From Bacillota bacterium (lineage in GTDB: Bacteria; Armatimonadota; Hebobacteria; Hebobacterales; Hebobacteraceae): a stretch of DNA of 7,397 bases. Made by a program: the position numbers and the translations under genes. The notes beneath the pieces were generated by a model. It ran no database searches. It worked only from the letters and a program-made list of their open reading frames with translations, and was not told the origin of the DNA. This document shows, piece after piece, positions 1 to 6,236 of this stretch. Numbering within the stretch: the stretch's first letter is position 1; each line of letters opens with the position of its first letter. The stretch is from contig DAOVEW010000038.1 of NCBI GenBank assembly GCA_030668755.1, forward strand, positions 1 to 7,397, written 5' to 3'.

Positions 1-111
1 AAGCTGCGCCAGTATGAGAGGGCGCACCGAGAACTGGAGCGGGTGATTCGTACCGCGCCCGATAGCGCATCCGCGCGGTCAGCGCGAGCGCTGCTGCGCA
101 AGATGAAGTAG
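1..111 (+). CDS. C-terminal end of a probable TPR-repeat protein (partial)
   Basis: The window opens inside a reading frame that runs 36 codons to a TAG at 109-111. The fragment is a charged, alanine-rich helical pair with the spacing of a tetratricopeptide repeat: a Tyr-Glu-x-Ala helix, then Pro-Asp at the turn (PDSASA), then a second helix ending in Lys/Arg. It would be the last TPR helix pair of a longer protein, and such repeats usually mediate protein-protein contacts. The rest of the gene lies outside the window, so its role cannot be stated. A perfect 6-bp hairpin follows at 122-137 but has no T-tract. The reading frame is clear; the TPR assignment is inferred from pattern only. Confidence 0.5.
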   Translation, partial: KLRQYERAHRELERVIRTAPDSASARSARALLRKMK

Positions 112-311
112 GGAATCGCACGGTCGCGGTGGCGACCTCGGCCGGCGCGTCGGTCGGCGGGTCCGCGGAGATGTCGGAGGGAGTGGACCTCGCATGAGCT
201 GCGCACTGCAAAGACCGCTGCAGGGCGGACGAGGACCAAGGATGCTGGGGGTTCCGGGCAGAGAATTTGGGAGTACGACAGCGAATTCCAACGTAGGGCC
301 GGGAGCGAAGG

Positions 312-938
312 ATGAAACTTAGGTTTGTCCCCAAGGAAGAGCGTTTCTTCGAGCTTTTCGCGGAGCAAGCAGAGAACGTCGTAAGGGGCGCCCAGCTTCT
401 GGTTGCACTGGTCGCCGATCATACCCGTGCAGCGGAACTCCGCGACCAGATCGAGGAGGTCGAACACGAGGGCGACATCACGACCCACGAGATCGCCGAC
501 CGGCTCAATCGCACGTTCATCACTCCTTTCGATCACGAAGACATCCATGCGCTTTCCGGCCGCATGGACGATATCCTCGACAACATCGAGGCCACTGCCG
601 ACCGCATGTTCCTGTACGAGGCCGGGGCGGCCAGCCCGGAGATGGTGAGCTTGACCGAGGTGCTCGCGGACACGACGAAGGCCCTGCAGCGGGCGATCGG
701 GGGCATCAGCGACATTGGCAGGAATGCGCGCCGGATTATGGACTACTGCATCGAGATCCATCGCTTGGAGAACGTGGGAGATGAGCAGAGCCGGAGCGCT
801 CTCGCCAAGCTCTTCCAGGGATCAGACGCCATGCGGGCCCTCAAGTGGAAGGAGATCTACGACCACGTGGAGGACGCTATAGACAAGTGCGAAGACGTGG
901 CATCGATTGTCGAGGGCATCATCGTCAAGCACACCTGA
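312..938 (+). CDS. DUF47 family protein (PhoU-like, Pit accessory protein)
   Basis: 208 residues, the usual length for the DUF47/PhoU-like family (known members are about 205-215). It is all-helical and soluble, with no signal peptide. The family signature is visible at residues 47-100: IEEVEHEGD (47-55), then a helix leading into FITPFDHEDIHAL (69-81), then MDDILDNIEATADRM (85-99). The regularly spaced Glu and Asp residues in these helices resemble the E/D motifs that bind metal clusters in PhoU relatives. Members normally sit beside Pit phosphate transporters and are thought to modulate them. Here the Pit gene is next door but on the opposite strand, facing this gene. The ATG is supported by GGAG at 302-305, six bases upstream. 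A hairpin-rich, T-tailed region follows the stop. Family assignment is firm; the exact role is inferred. Confidence 0.93.
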   Translation: MKLRFVPKEERFFELFAEQAENVVRGAQLLVALVADHTRAAELRDQIEEVEHEGDITTHEIADRLNRTFITPFDHEDIHALSGRMDDILDNIEATADRMFLYEAGAASPEMVSLTEVLADTTKALQRAIGGISDIGRNARRIMDYCIEIHRLENVGDEQSRSALAKLFQGSDAMRALKWKEIYDHVEDAIDKCEDVASIVEGIIVKHT

Positions 939-959
939 AGGCCGGTGCGGGCCGCGGTT

Positions 960-982
960 GCAGGCGGAACAGTGCCGCCTGC
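960..982. repeat. Perfect 8-bp inverted repeat between convergent genes
   Basis: GCAGGCGG at 960-967 pairs exactly with CCGCCTGC at 975-982 around a 7-base loop. It lies between the facing ends of the DUF47 and Pit genes. A wider arm pair, AGGCCGG (939-945) and CCGGCCT (1009-1015), encloses it, so the whole gap can fold as nested stems on either strand. It may stop transcription from either side, but there is no T-run directly beside it. Confidence 0.45.
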
Positions 983-995
983 GTCCCACGGAGCG

Positions 996-1027
996 GGGCC
1001 GCTGGAAGCCGGCCTCGGTTTTCTTTC
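996..1027 (+). terminator. Candidate intrinsic terminator after the DUF47 gene
   Basis: GGGCCG (996-1001) pairs with CGGCCT (1010-1015), with one G-T wobble, around an 8-base loop. CGG and then TTTTCTTTCT follow at 1018-1027. A GC stem with a T-rich tail in this orientation fits Rho-independent termination of the + strand DUF47 transcript. The alternative pairing of 1009-1015 with 939-945 is mutually exclusive with this stem. Confidence 0.5.
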
Positions 1028-1074
1028 TATCCAGTTTGCTGAGATCGCCGTTTGGGGCAATGGAGTCGCGCGCG

Positions 1075-2070
1075 TTAGGGCGAGCCGAACAGGACCTTGG
1101 CCGCGCCCGCAATCACCCAGGCGATCAAACCGCAGACGGGAAACGTCAGTACCCAAGCGGACACGATCTCAGCCCCGACGCCCCATCTGACGGCCGAGAG
1201 CCGGCGACTGGCGCCGACGCCCATGATTGCGGTATTGATCGTGTGGGTGGTGCTCAATGGGATTGCGAACGCCGAGGCCACGGTGATGACCAGGCCGGCG
1301 GCGGTCTCGGCGGCGAAGCCGTGCACGGGCTCCAGCCTTGTGATCTTGAAGCCCATCGTACGCATTATGCGCCAGCCTCCGCAGACGGTGCCGACACCCA
1401 TGGTCCCGGCACACAGCAGAATAACCCAAAGAGGGATGTGAAACTCCTGGACGCTGCCGGCGAGCAGGAGCGTCAAGACGAAGACCCCCATGAACTTCTG
1501 CGCGTCGTTGCAGCCGTGGCTGAACGCCATGAAGGCGGAAGACAGCACCTGCAGCCTGCCGAACACACGGCCGACGCGATGGCGAGGAGTTCGGAAAAGC
1601 AGCCGCGCAATCGCCGTCATGAGGCCCGCGCCTCCGGCGAATCCGAGCGCGGTGGACAGCCCCAGGCCTATGAGGACCTTCTGCCAGCCATGCCCGATGA
1701 GCACAGAAGGCCCCGCCGTTGCGAGCGCCGCCCCCGCGAGGCCCGAGACCAAGGCGTGACTCTCGCTAGTCGGCAGGCCGTACCTCCAGGCCACCGTGCT
1801 CCAGACGATGATCGCGACCATGGCCGCCCCGACCGTGAGTGTGTTCACCACCTCAGGCTTGACGATGTCCTCACCGATTGTCTTGGCGACGGCCGTGCCG
1901 GAGAGGGCCCCCAGTACGTTGAGGATTGTTGCCATTAGGATGGCCCAGTATGGCCGGAGGACTCGGGTGGAGATGACGGTGGCTATTGCGTTCGGAGCAT
2001 CGGTGAAACCGTTGACGAACTCGGCCCCCAACACGAGGAGCAGCACTGCGATGACCGCTGTGTCAGGCAT
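1075..2070 (-). CDS. Inorganic phosphate transporter, Pit (PHO4) family
   Basis: 331 residues, typical for short bacterial Pit proteins, and strongly hydrophobic with about ten membrane-spanning stretches. Pit proteins import phosphate as a neutral metal-phosphate complex with protons or sodium. The two inverted-topology halves each carry the family signature: FVNGFTDAPNAIAT (18-31, Asp24) near the N terminus and FSHGCNDAQKFMG (183-195, Asp189) mid-protein. Other conserved stretches are GLPTSESHALVSG (98-110), RTMGFKITRLEP.HGFAAE (237-255) and PLSTTHTINTAIMGVGA (271-287). A central hydrophilic region (about 156-172) is the usual loop between halves. The start is the ATG at 2070-2068; the Shine-Dalgarno (GAG, about 7 bases upstream) is weak. 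The gene converges on the DUF47 gene instead of following it. The 256 bases upstream, before the ACT gene, hold no supportable gene, and I could not pick a confident promoter there. It may share an upstream transcript with the ACT gene. Confidence 0.95.
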   Translation of the reverse strand: MPDTAVIAVLLLVLGAEFVNGFTDAPNAIATVISTRVLRPYWAILMATILNVLGALSGTAVAKTIGEDIVKPEVVNTLTVGAAMVAIIVWSTVAWRYGLPTSESHALVSGLAGAALATAGPSVLIGHGWQKVLIGLGLSTALGFAGGAGLMTAIARLLFRTPRHRVGRVFGRLQVLSSAFMAFSHGCNDAQKFMGVFVLTLLLAGSVQEFHIPLWVILLCAGTMGVGTVCGGWRIMRTMGFKITRLEPVHGFAAETAAGLVITVASAFAIPLSTTHTINTAIMGVGASRRLSAVRWGVGAEIVSAWVLTFPVCGLIAWVIAGAAKVLFGSP

Positions 2071-2326
2071 GGATCATCTCGGTTCTTGCGGGTTCCGAGT
2101 TCCCCTCTGACTTGATGCAGCGGGCCGGGGCCGACCGTCGTCGGCGGGTCAGCAGGTTCTCAATTGAAGGTGTTGCCGCAGAGATGTCGAGCATATCGAG
2201 GTATGATCAGATTGTAGTTGGACGCGCCGAGGGAGCGATCCTCCTTCCGTCGGCCGCGGGCGTCAGGTGGGCCTACAGTCCAGGTTGCTCTGGATCGCAG
2301 GCGGCCGGGCGCGGACCCACCGTATG

Positions 2327-2719
2327 CTACGGCAGCTTCACTCTTGCAGCTCGCGCGATGTCAGATACTCCGATGACAATGGTGCTCGGCTCGCCGGCCC
2401 GCGCGGCGCTGCCATAGATGTACTCAACATTGATCTTGGCGGCCGCCAGCTTCCTCGCCGCCGCGGCCAAGGCCCCTACTTCGTTCGGGAGTTCGGCGAT
2501 TATCACCGGCTGTCGGACGACGCTCATGCCGGCCTTCTTCAGTGCCGCGGCCGCCCTCACGTTGGACGACGTCACCATGCGGACAACTCCCACCTCCGCG
2601 GCATCGACCACTGAGATCGCCCGGATGTTGACCTTGGCGCGGGCGAGCGCGCCCGCAACCTTGGCGAGCTGTCCAGGCTTGTTCTCCAGGGTCACTGAAA
2701 CCTGCGTGCCACGTGCCAT
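2327..2719 (-). CDS. Tandem ACT-domain protein (amino-acid-binding regulator type)
   Basis: 130 residues made of two ACT domains, about residues 5-66 and 71-128. Each begins with a beta strand followed by a Pro/Asn-rich loop and an Ala-rich helix: LENKPGQLAKVAGAL (11-25) and LPNEVGALAAAARKL (77-91). The turn Asn-Lys-Pro-Gly-Gln-Leu in the first and Asn-Glu-Val-Gly-Ala-Leu in the second are the usual ligand-binding loops. Stand-alone tandem ACT proteins generally bind amino acids and regulate enzymes; no catalytic domain is attached here, so the ligand and partner are unknown. The start at 2719 is chosen because AAGGAGG lies about 8 bases upstream and the first strand begins right after it. 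The frame stays open for about 200 more codons, but that part is antisense to the neighbouring response regulator and has low-complexity composition. The gene is divergent from that regulator across 204 bases, and upstream of the Pit gene on the same strand. Confidence 0.9.
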   Translation of the reverse strand: MARGTQVSVTLENKPGQLAKVAGALARAKVNIRAISVVDAAEVGVVRMVTSSNVRAAAALKKAGMSVVRQPVIIAELPNEVGALAAAARKLAAAKINVEYIYGSAARAGEPSTIVIGVSDIARAARVKLP

Positions 2720-2872
2720 CTGCCTCGCCTCCTTGCTCCTGACTTGAAGGTATGGTTTCAGTGCTGCCGGGCGCGCTCCTTCCGTCGGGCTACGGTCTGT
2801 GGCCTTTTGCCAAAGCCCTATGCGGAGCTGCAAGCGCTGGTCAAATCTGCCGAAACATATGGAAAGTAGTGT

Positions 2873-2899
2873 GTGGCCGTCTCGCGGAGCGCGGGCCAC
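2873..2899 (+). repeat. Inverted repeat in the 5' leader of the first response regulator
   Basis: GTGGCC (2873-2878) pairs with GGCCAC (2894-2899) around 15 bases that are themselves GC-rich. The stem ends 13 bases before the GGAG at 2913-2916 that serves the ATG at 2924. It could be an operator in the divergent ACT/regulator promoter region or a leader hairpin. Nothing further supports either reading. Confidence 0.3.
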
Positions 2900-2923
2900 C
2901 ACTGACAGCTGTGGAGACTCCCG

Positions 2924-3541
2924 ATGAGTGACCGAGCATCGCACAGCCTGCTGGGACAGCTTCTGCTGGCCAGCGAGATCATCACCGCGGAGGAGTTGAG
3001 GGAAGCCCTGCGGCGCCAGGGCACCAGCCAGGCGCCCGTGGGAGAGATACTGCTGGAGATGGGCGCGGTCGCGCCCCGCCAACTCGAGCGCGCTCTCCGG
3101 GTGCAGGCCCGCCTGCGAGGCAAGCCGGAGGAGGGCCGCGCGCTCGTGCTCGTGGTGGACGATGACCCTGAAGTGGGGGCCGTCGTGGCCGACATTCTCG
3201 AAGGCGCGGGATTCCGCGTCGGCGTCGCGCAGGACGAGGCGGAGGCGACCGCCGTGGTGCTGGCCACCGAAGTGGCGGCGCCGGCCGCCATCGTGCTCGA
3301 TCTCGGCCTGCCGATCCACGGCGGAATTGAGTTCCTCACTGTGCTGCGTAAGAACGGAGACACCCGCGACCTACCGGTGGTCGTGTTGACCGGCCGGCCG
3401 GACTTGGAGGCGGAGATCCACAAGCGGGGCCTCGCTATCAGCGCCTTTGTCGCCAAGCCGGTCGCCGCCCGGCAGCTCGTCGAACTGGTCGAGGCCGCGG
3501 TGCAGCAGTCTCCGAACCTCGCGGACACACCTGCCGACTGA
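2924..3541 (+). CDS. Response regulator: N-terminal MshEN-like motif pair fused to a receiver (REC) domain
   Basis: 205 residues. Residues 9-32 and 38-61 form two 24-residue copies separated by exactly five residues. This is the layout of the MshEN / type II secretion ATPase N-terminal module, which in known members binds c-di-GMP. Each copy keeps the Gly (G11, G40), the hydrophobic pairs, the two Leu and the final Gln (Q32, Q61). The leading Arg is Leu9 in copy one and Pro38 in copy two, and the mid-motif Gly is Glu18 in copy one, kept as G47 in copy two. Binding is therefore uncertain. Residues 73-195 are a complete receiver: acidic cluster D79-D81, phospho-acceptor D126 in LDLGLP, T156 in VVVLTGR and K178-P179. 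No DNA-binding or enzymatic output follows, only a short tail. GGAG at 2913-2916 is seven bases before the ATG. No histidine kinase lies nearby. The REC call is firm; the nucleotide-binding role is inference. Confidence 0.92.
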   Translation: MSDRASHSLLGQLLLASEIITAEELREALRRQGTSQAPVGEILLEMGAVAPRQLERALRVQARLRGKPEEGRALVLVVDDDPEVGAVVADILEGAGFRVGVAQDEAEATAVVLATEVAAPAAIVLDLGLPIHGGIEFLTVLRKNGDTRDLPVVVLTGRPDLEAEIHKRGLAISAFVAKPVAARQLVELVEAAVQQSPNLADTPAD

Positions 3542-3644
3542 ACGCGCGGATCGTCTCTTGGGCAACTGCCGAGAGCACGGATTCCCAGCACCTCCTTTCT
3601 TGCTGAGAAGGAAGCCGCCGGACGATCTCGAACTTCCCCACTCG

Positions 3645-3789
3645 CCGTGACCGGCAAGCAACTTGGCGCGTTCACGGTCGCCTGGGGCACTAATGGCACC
3701 CAACGGTTTCTTTTGCCCTGCATTCCGGGTATCAAGGGACCGGACCGCAGTCTTTGCACCATCCTGGACGAGTGCGCCTGCGGAGTCCG
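3645..3789 (+). other. Potentially structured 5' leader of the second response regulator
   Basis: The gap before the second regulator holds several possible hairpins. The 3' one is strongest: CGGACCGCAG (3741-3750) pairs with 3778-3789 to give ten base pairs interrupted by a two-base AG bulge. A smaller GCAC/GTGC stem (3756-3759 with 3772-3775) sits in its loop. It ends a few bases before the Shine-Dalgarno run at 3793-3800. Further 5', CCGTGA (3645-3650) pairs with TCACGG (3672-3677) enclosing CAAG/CTTG, and TGGG (3683-3686) can pair with CCCA (3699-3702). It does not match the GEMM (c-di-GMP) riboswitch sequence as I know it, and I recognise no other class. Chance folding in GC-rich DNA is a real alternative. 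Confidence 0.3.
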
Positions 3790-3811
3790 TTTGAGGAGGA
3801 GACATAGCACG

Positions 3812-4219
3812 GTGAGCAAGTCGTCGGGAACCGGGCCTCATGGCCCTAGCCGCGTGCTTGTTGTCGAGGATGACAACGCGACTCTCAGCTTCATAGAGGC
3901 AGTCCTGAGCGACCGGGACTACGACTACGAGGTTATTCGCGCCCAGAACGGCGTGGAGGCGATGGTGGCGCTGACCGCGCCTGAGCCGGAGCTGCCGCAC
4001 GTCGTTCTTCTAGATCTCGGACTGCCGTTGGAGAGCGGTGTGTCGGTGTTGACCTTTCTGCGGAATGTGATGCAGAGTGGGCTGCCGGTCATTGTGATTA
4101 CGGGGCGGCGGGAACCCCAAGAGGCGGCGGCGGTGCGAGAGTTGGGCGTAAGCGCGTACCTTCAGAAGCCGGTTCTCGCCCACCAGGTCCTCGCCGCGCT
4201 CTCCCGGGCGCTTGGTTGA
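3812..4219 (+). CDS. Stand-alone receiver-domain response regulator
   Basis: 135 residues from the GTG at 3812, essentially one receiver domain (residues 13-133) with no output domain. The phosphorylation site is complete: acidic residues E19, D20, D21; phospho-acceptor D68 in LLDLGLP; T97 in VIVITGR; and K119-P120. Such CheY-like proteins act by binding partners once phosphorylated by a kinase, which is not in this window. The GTG is preferred because GAGGAGGA (3793-3800) precedes it and the receiver starts soon after. The frame is open back to a GTG at 3647, but that extension has no ribosome site, is Cys- and Arg-rich with no recognisable fold, and covers the possible hairpins. The LDLGLP and LPV.V.TGR stretches are shared with the receiver encoded just upstream, suggesting the two domains are related. 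Confidence 0.9.
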   Translation: MSKSSGTGPHGPSRVLVVEDDNATLSFIEAVLSDRDYDYEVIRAQNGVEAMVALTAPEPELPHVVLLDLGLPLESGVSVLTFLRNVMQSGLPVIVITGRREPQEAAAVRELGVSAYLQKPVLAHQVLAALSRALG

Positions 4220-4270
4220 GCCCGCAACAAGACCTGACGTCCTTTCCCCGCTGGCGCCTTGGTGGAGGTG

Positions 4271-4303
4271 TTCTGTCCGTCGAGATGGAAGACGGAAACA
4301 GAA
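4271..4303 (+). repeat. Interrupted inverted repeat upstream of the isomerase gene
   Basis: TTCTG (4271-4275) pairs with CAGAA (4299-4303), and CCGTC (4277-4281) pairs with GACGG (4291-4295), around a 9-base loop, with one and three unpaired bases between the two stems. It ends about 15 bases before the Shine-Dalgarno of the isomerase gene. Either an operator dyad for a sugar-responsive repressor or a leader hairpin would fit; there is no T-run to make it a terminator for the upstream regulator. Confidence 0.35.
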
Positions 4304-4327
4304 ACTGATTGTCAGTAGAGGAGGAAC

Positions 4328-5098
4328 ATGAAGCTTAGTTGTGCCGGATACACGTTCAACACCTACTTCCGGGAGAAGGACCTTACCCTCGAGAGGTATG
4401 CCGACGTGTGCGCCGACATGGGCCTCGAGGGGGTCGAGCTTACGCAGTACTACTTCCCCGAGACGACAGCGGGCTACCTGAACGGCCTCAAGCGCCATCT
4501 CTTTCGGAGGGGGCTCGATCTTGCGGGAACCGCAATCGGCGGTGCATTCTGCATGCCCACGCGAGAGGAGCGCGAGCAGCACATCGAGTTCGTGAAGGAG
4601 TGGCTGGACGTCTCAGCGCACCTCGGGTCGCCTTGCCTCAGGGTATTCGCGGGCGAGGCGCCGGAGGGTCACGCGCAGGACGATGCGTTCGAGTGGGCGG
4701 TCGCGGGCATCAAGGACTGCTCGCGCCACGCCGAGGCGGTGGGCGTCATGATCGGGGTGGAGAACCACGGCGGCCTGACCGGGACCGCGGAGGGCCTGAT
4801 CCGCATCCTGAAATCGGTCGGATCGGACTGGGTCGGCGCGCTGCTCGACTTCGGGAACTATTCCAATGACCCGTACGCGGAGTTTGAGCAGACAGCGCCG
4901 TATGCCATCATGACACATGCCAAGCCAACGTCTGACTTCTCGGGGCGCCGAGATTACATCGACTACCGACGGGTGAGCGACATTCTGGACGCTGTTCACT
5001 ACCGCGGCTTCCTGTCCATCGAATACGAGGAACCGGGCAAGGATGCCATGGTGGAGGTGCCGCGGTTCGCGGCCTACCTGAGAGGAATCGCGAGGTAG
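4328..5098 (+). CDS. Sugar phosphate isomerase/epimerase family protein (xylose isomerase-like TIM barrel)
   Basis: 256 residues, a single cytoplasmic TIM barrel of the AP endonuclease 2 / xylose isomerase-like family; members of this size usually isomerise or epimerise sugars, keto-sugars or inositol derivatives using a divalent metal. Visible barrel landmarks are LEGVELTQYYFP (33-44) on an early strand, MIGVENHGG (141-149), ALLDFGNYSND (171-181), IMTHAKP (194-200) and FLSIEYEEPG (228-237). The metal-ligand set expected for the family is present: E145, D174, H197 and E232, so the site looks intact. GAGGAGGA sits about six bases before the ATG. The stop is four bases before the next gene's ATG, so the two are almost certainly one transcript and translationally coupled. 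Substrate cannot be named from sequence. Confidence 0.92.
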   Translation: MKLSCAGYTFNTYFREKDLTLERYADVCADMGLEGVELTQYYFPETTAGYLNGLKRHLFRRGLDLAGTAIGGAFCMPTREEREQHIEFVKEWLDVSAHLGSPCLRVFAGEAPEGHAQDDAFEWAVAGIKDCSRHAEAVGVMIGVENHGGLTGTAEGLIRILKSVGSDWVGALLDFGNYSNDPYAEFEQTAPYAIMTHAKPTSDFSGRRDYIDYRRVSDILDAVHYRGFLSIEYEEPGKDAMVEVPRFAAYLRGIAR

Positions 5099-5102
5099 CC
5101 AG

Positions 5103-6146
5103 ATGGCAGAAAAGCAGTTGGGCATCGGAATGATCGGATGCGGCGACATTGCGCCCATGCACACGAAGGCGATTGCCGCGGCGGAAACCGTCAAGCTAGT
5201 CGCGTGCATGGATGTAGCCGAGTCTTCGGCCAAGAGCCTGGCCGAGGAACAAGGCGTACCCTACACGACCGAGTTGTCGGAATTGCTCGGGCGCTCCGAT
5301 GTGGACGCGGTGACGATTGCGACTCCGGCGTTCACGCATGCCGACCTCGTCGAGCAAGCGGCGAAGGCGGGCAAGGCCGTGCTCTGCGAGAAGCCGTTGG
5401 CGGCCAGTCTCGAGGACGCGGACCGGATTATCGCCTCCTGCGAGCAGGCCGGCGTGGCGCTTTCTACCTGTTTTCCGCTGCGCTACCTGGGGGCGGCGAA
5501 GTTGACGCGGCAGCTCCTCCAGGCGGGCGCGCTGGGCCAAGTGATCGCGATACGAGTGCGCAATCTCGGCGAGAAGAAAGAGTCGTACTGGACCGGTGGC
5601 TTCTCCGGCCGCACGATCACCGATTGGCGCAAATCGAAGCAGCAGAGCGGGGGTGGGGTGATCATCACGAACTTGATCCACCATCTAGACCTGATTCGCG
5701 GGATCACCGACCTGGAGGTGGTGCGTGTATTTGGCGAGAGCGGCACGTTCGTCACGGATGTTGAGGTGGAGGACACGGGAGCCGCTTGCCTGCGCTACGA
5801 GAACGAGGCGATAGGCGTGGTGGAAGGGTCTTCGTGCTTCCCAGGAGGCTCGAACGAGCCGGACGTAGTGATCGTTGGGCAGAAAGGGCAGTCCCGCTTC
5901 GGGCTGTGGAGCGGCAAGTGCGAGGTGTACCTCAAAGGAGAGGCCCGCGGCATGCCGGCGCAGGAGTGGGTGACACGTGAGTTTCAGGATGCCGTTCACG
6001 TCGAGTTCTACGAGCAGTTCGCGGCTGCTGTGCGCCAGGGGAAGACACCGCCGGTGACGGGCGAGGACGGGCGGAAGGCGCTCGAGATAGTGCTCGCTAT
6101 TTATCGGTCCACCGACACCGGCCAGCCCGTATCTCTGCCTCTCTGA
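5103..6146 (+). CDS. Gfo/Idh/MocA family NAD(P)-dependent oxidoreductase
   Basis: 347 residues, normal for the family. The N-terminal Rossmann domain (about 6-122) begins IGMIGCGDIAPMH, with the GxGxxA nucleotide loop at G12-G14-A17, and an acidic residue after beta-2 (D37 in CMDV) that suggests NAD(H) preference. CEKPLA (95-100) holds the conserved E96-K97-P98, K97 being the usual catalytic lysine. The C-terminal alpha/beta domain includes GGGVIITNLIHHLDL (183-197), where H193 aligns with the conserved catalytic histidine; the Asp found four residues earlier in many relatives is T189 here. These enzymes oxidise or reduce sugars, polyols and their derivatives. The start lies four bases after the isomerase stop with a weak AGG-type ribosome site, indicating coupling to it. 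A perfect hairpin follows the stop at 6173-6204. Family firm, substrate unknown. Confidence 0.95.
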   Translation: MAEKQLGIGMIGCGDIAPMHTKAIAAAETVKLVACMDVAESSAKSLAEEQGVPYTTELSELLGRSDVDAVTIATPAFTHADLVEQAAKAGKAVLCEKPLAASLEDADRIIASCEQAGVALSTCFPLRYLGAAKLTRQLLQAGALGQVIAIRVRNLGEKKESYWTGGFSGRTITDWRKSKQQSGGGVIITNLIHHLDLIRGITDLEVVRVFGESGTFVTDVEVEDTGAACLRYENEAIGVVEGSSCFPGGSNEPDVVIVGQKGQSRFGLWSGKCEVYLKGEARGMPAQEWVTREFQDAVHVEFYEQFAAAVRQGKTPPVTGEDGRKALEIVLAIYRSTDTGQPVSLPL

Positions 6147-6172
6147 GCACCAAATCCTCTCTCGGCTCAGCC

Positions 6173-6204
6173 AAGGCGAGGCGGCGCGTGGGCCGCCTCG
6201 CCTT
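6173..6204. terminator. Perfect 13-bp hairpin between convergent genes (probable bidirectional terminator)
   Basis: AAGGCGAGGCGGC (6173-6185) pairs exactly with GCCGCCTCGCCTT (6192-6204) around a 6-base loop. It lies between the end of the oxidoreductase gene (+) and the end of the PHP gene (-), the position expected for a shared terminator. The T-tail is poor on both strands, so termination may be weak or assisted. A smaller GCTCG/CGAGC stem at 6221-6236 abuts the PHP stop codon. Confidence 0.6.
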
Positions 6205-6236
6205 GCATCACTCTTGAGTCGCTCGTGTGGGCGAGC

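Noticed and set aside
122..137. GGTCGC/GCGACC hairpin after the first gene tail as a terminator
   Set aside because: The 6-bp stem is real, but there is no T-tract, and short GC palindromes are expected in this composition.
907..1938. 343-codon + strand open frame opposite the Pit gene
   Set aside because: Its product is charged, Arg/Gly/Asp-rich and without any recognisable fold, while the opposite strand encodes a clear Pit transporter. It is an antisense shadow in GC-rich DNA.
2112..2417. 101-codon + strand open frame between the Pit and ACT genes
   Set aside because: It overlaps the end of the ACT gene antisense, has no good ribosome site and no recognisable product.
2720..3319. Upstream extension of the ACT reading frame on the minus strand
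   Set aside because: It runs antisense through the response regulator gene, has low-complexity His/Arg/Ala composition and lies ahead of a strong ribosome site at the ACT start.
3549..3627. GATCGTC / GACGATC inverted repeat downstream of the first receiver gene
   Set aside because: Seven-base arms 65 bases apart are easily produced by chance, and nothing else supports an element or terminator.
3647..3811. N-terminal extension of the second receiver from GTG 3647
   Set aside because: No ribosome site precedes it and the residues are Cys/Arg-rich with no fold. GAGGAGGA near GTG 3812 is a better start, though the extension is not excluded.
2818..3819. 333-codon minus strand open frame
   Set aside because: It is antisense to the MshEN-receiver gene, is Ser/Arg/Thr-rich and shows no domain. 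GC-rich codon periodicity explains its length.
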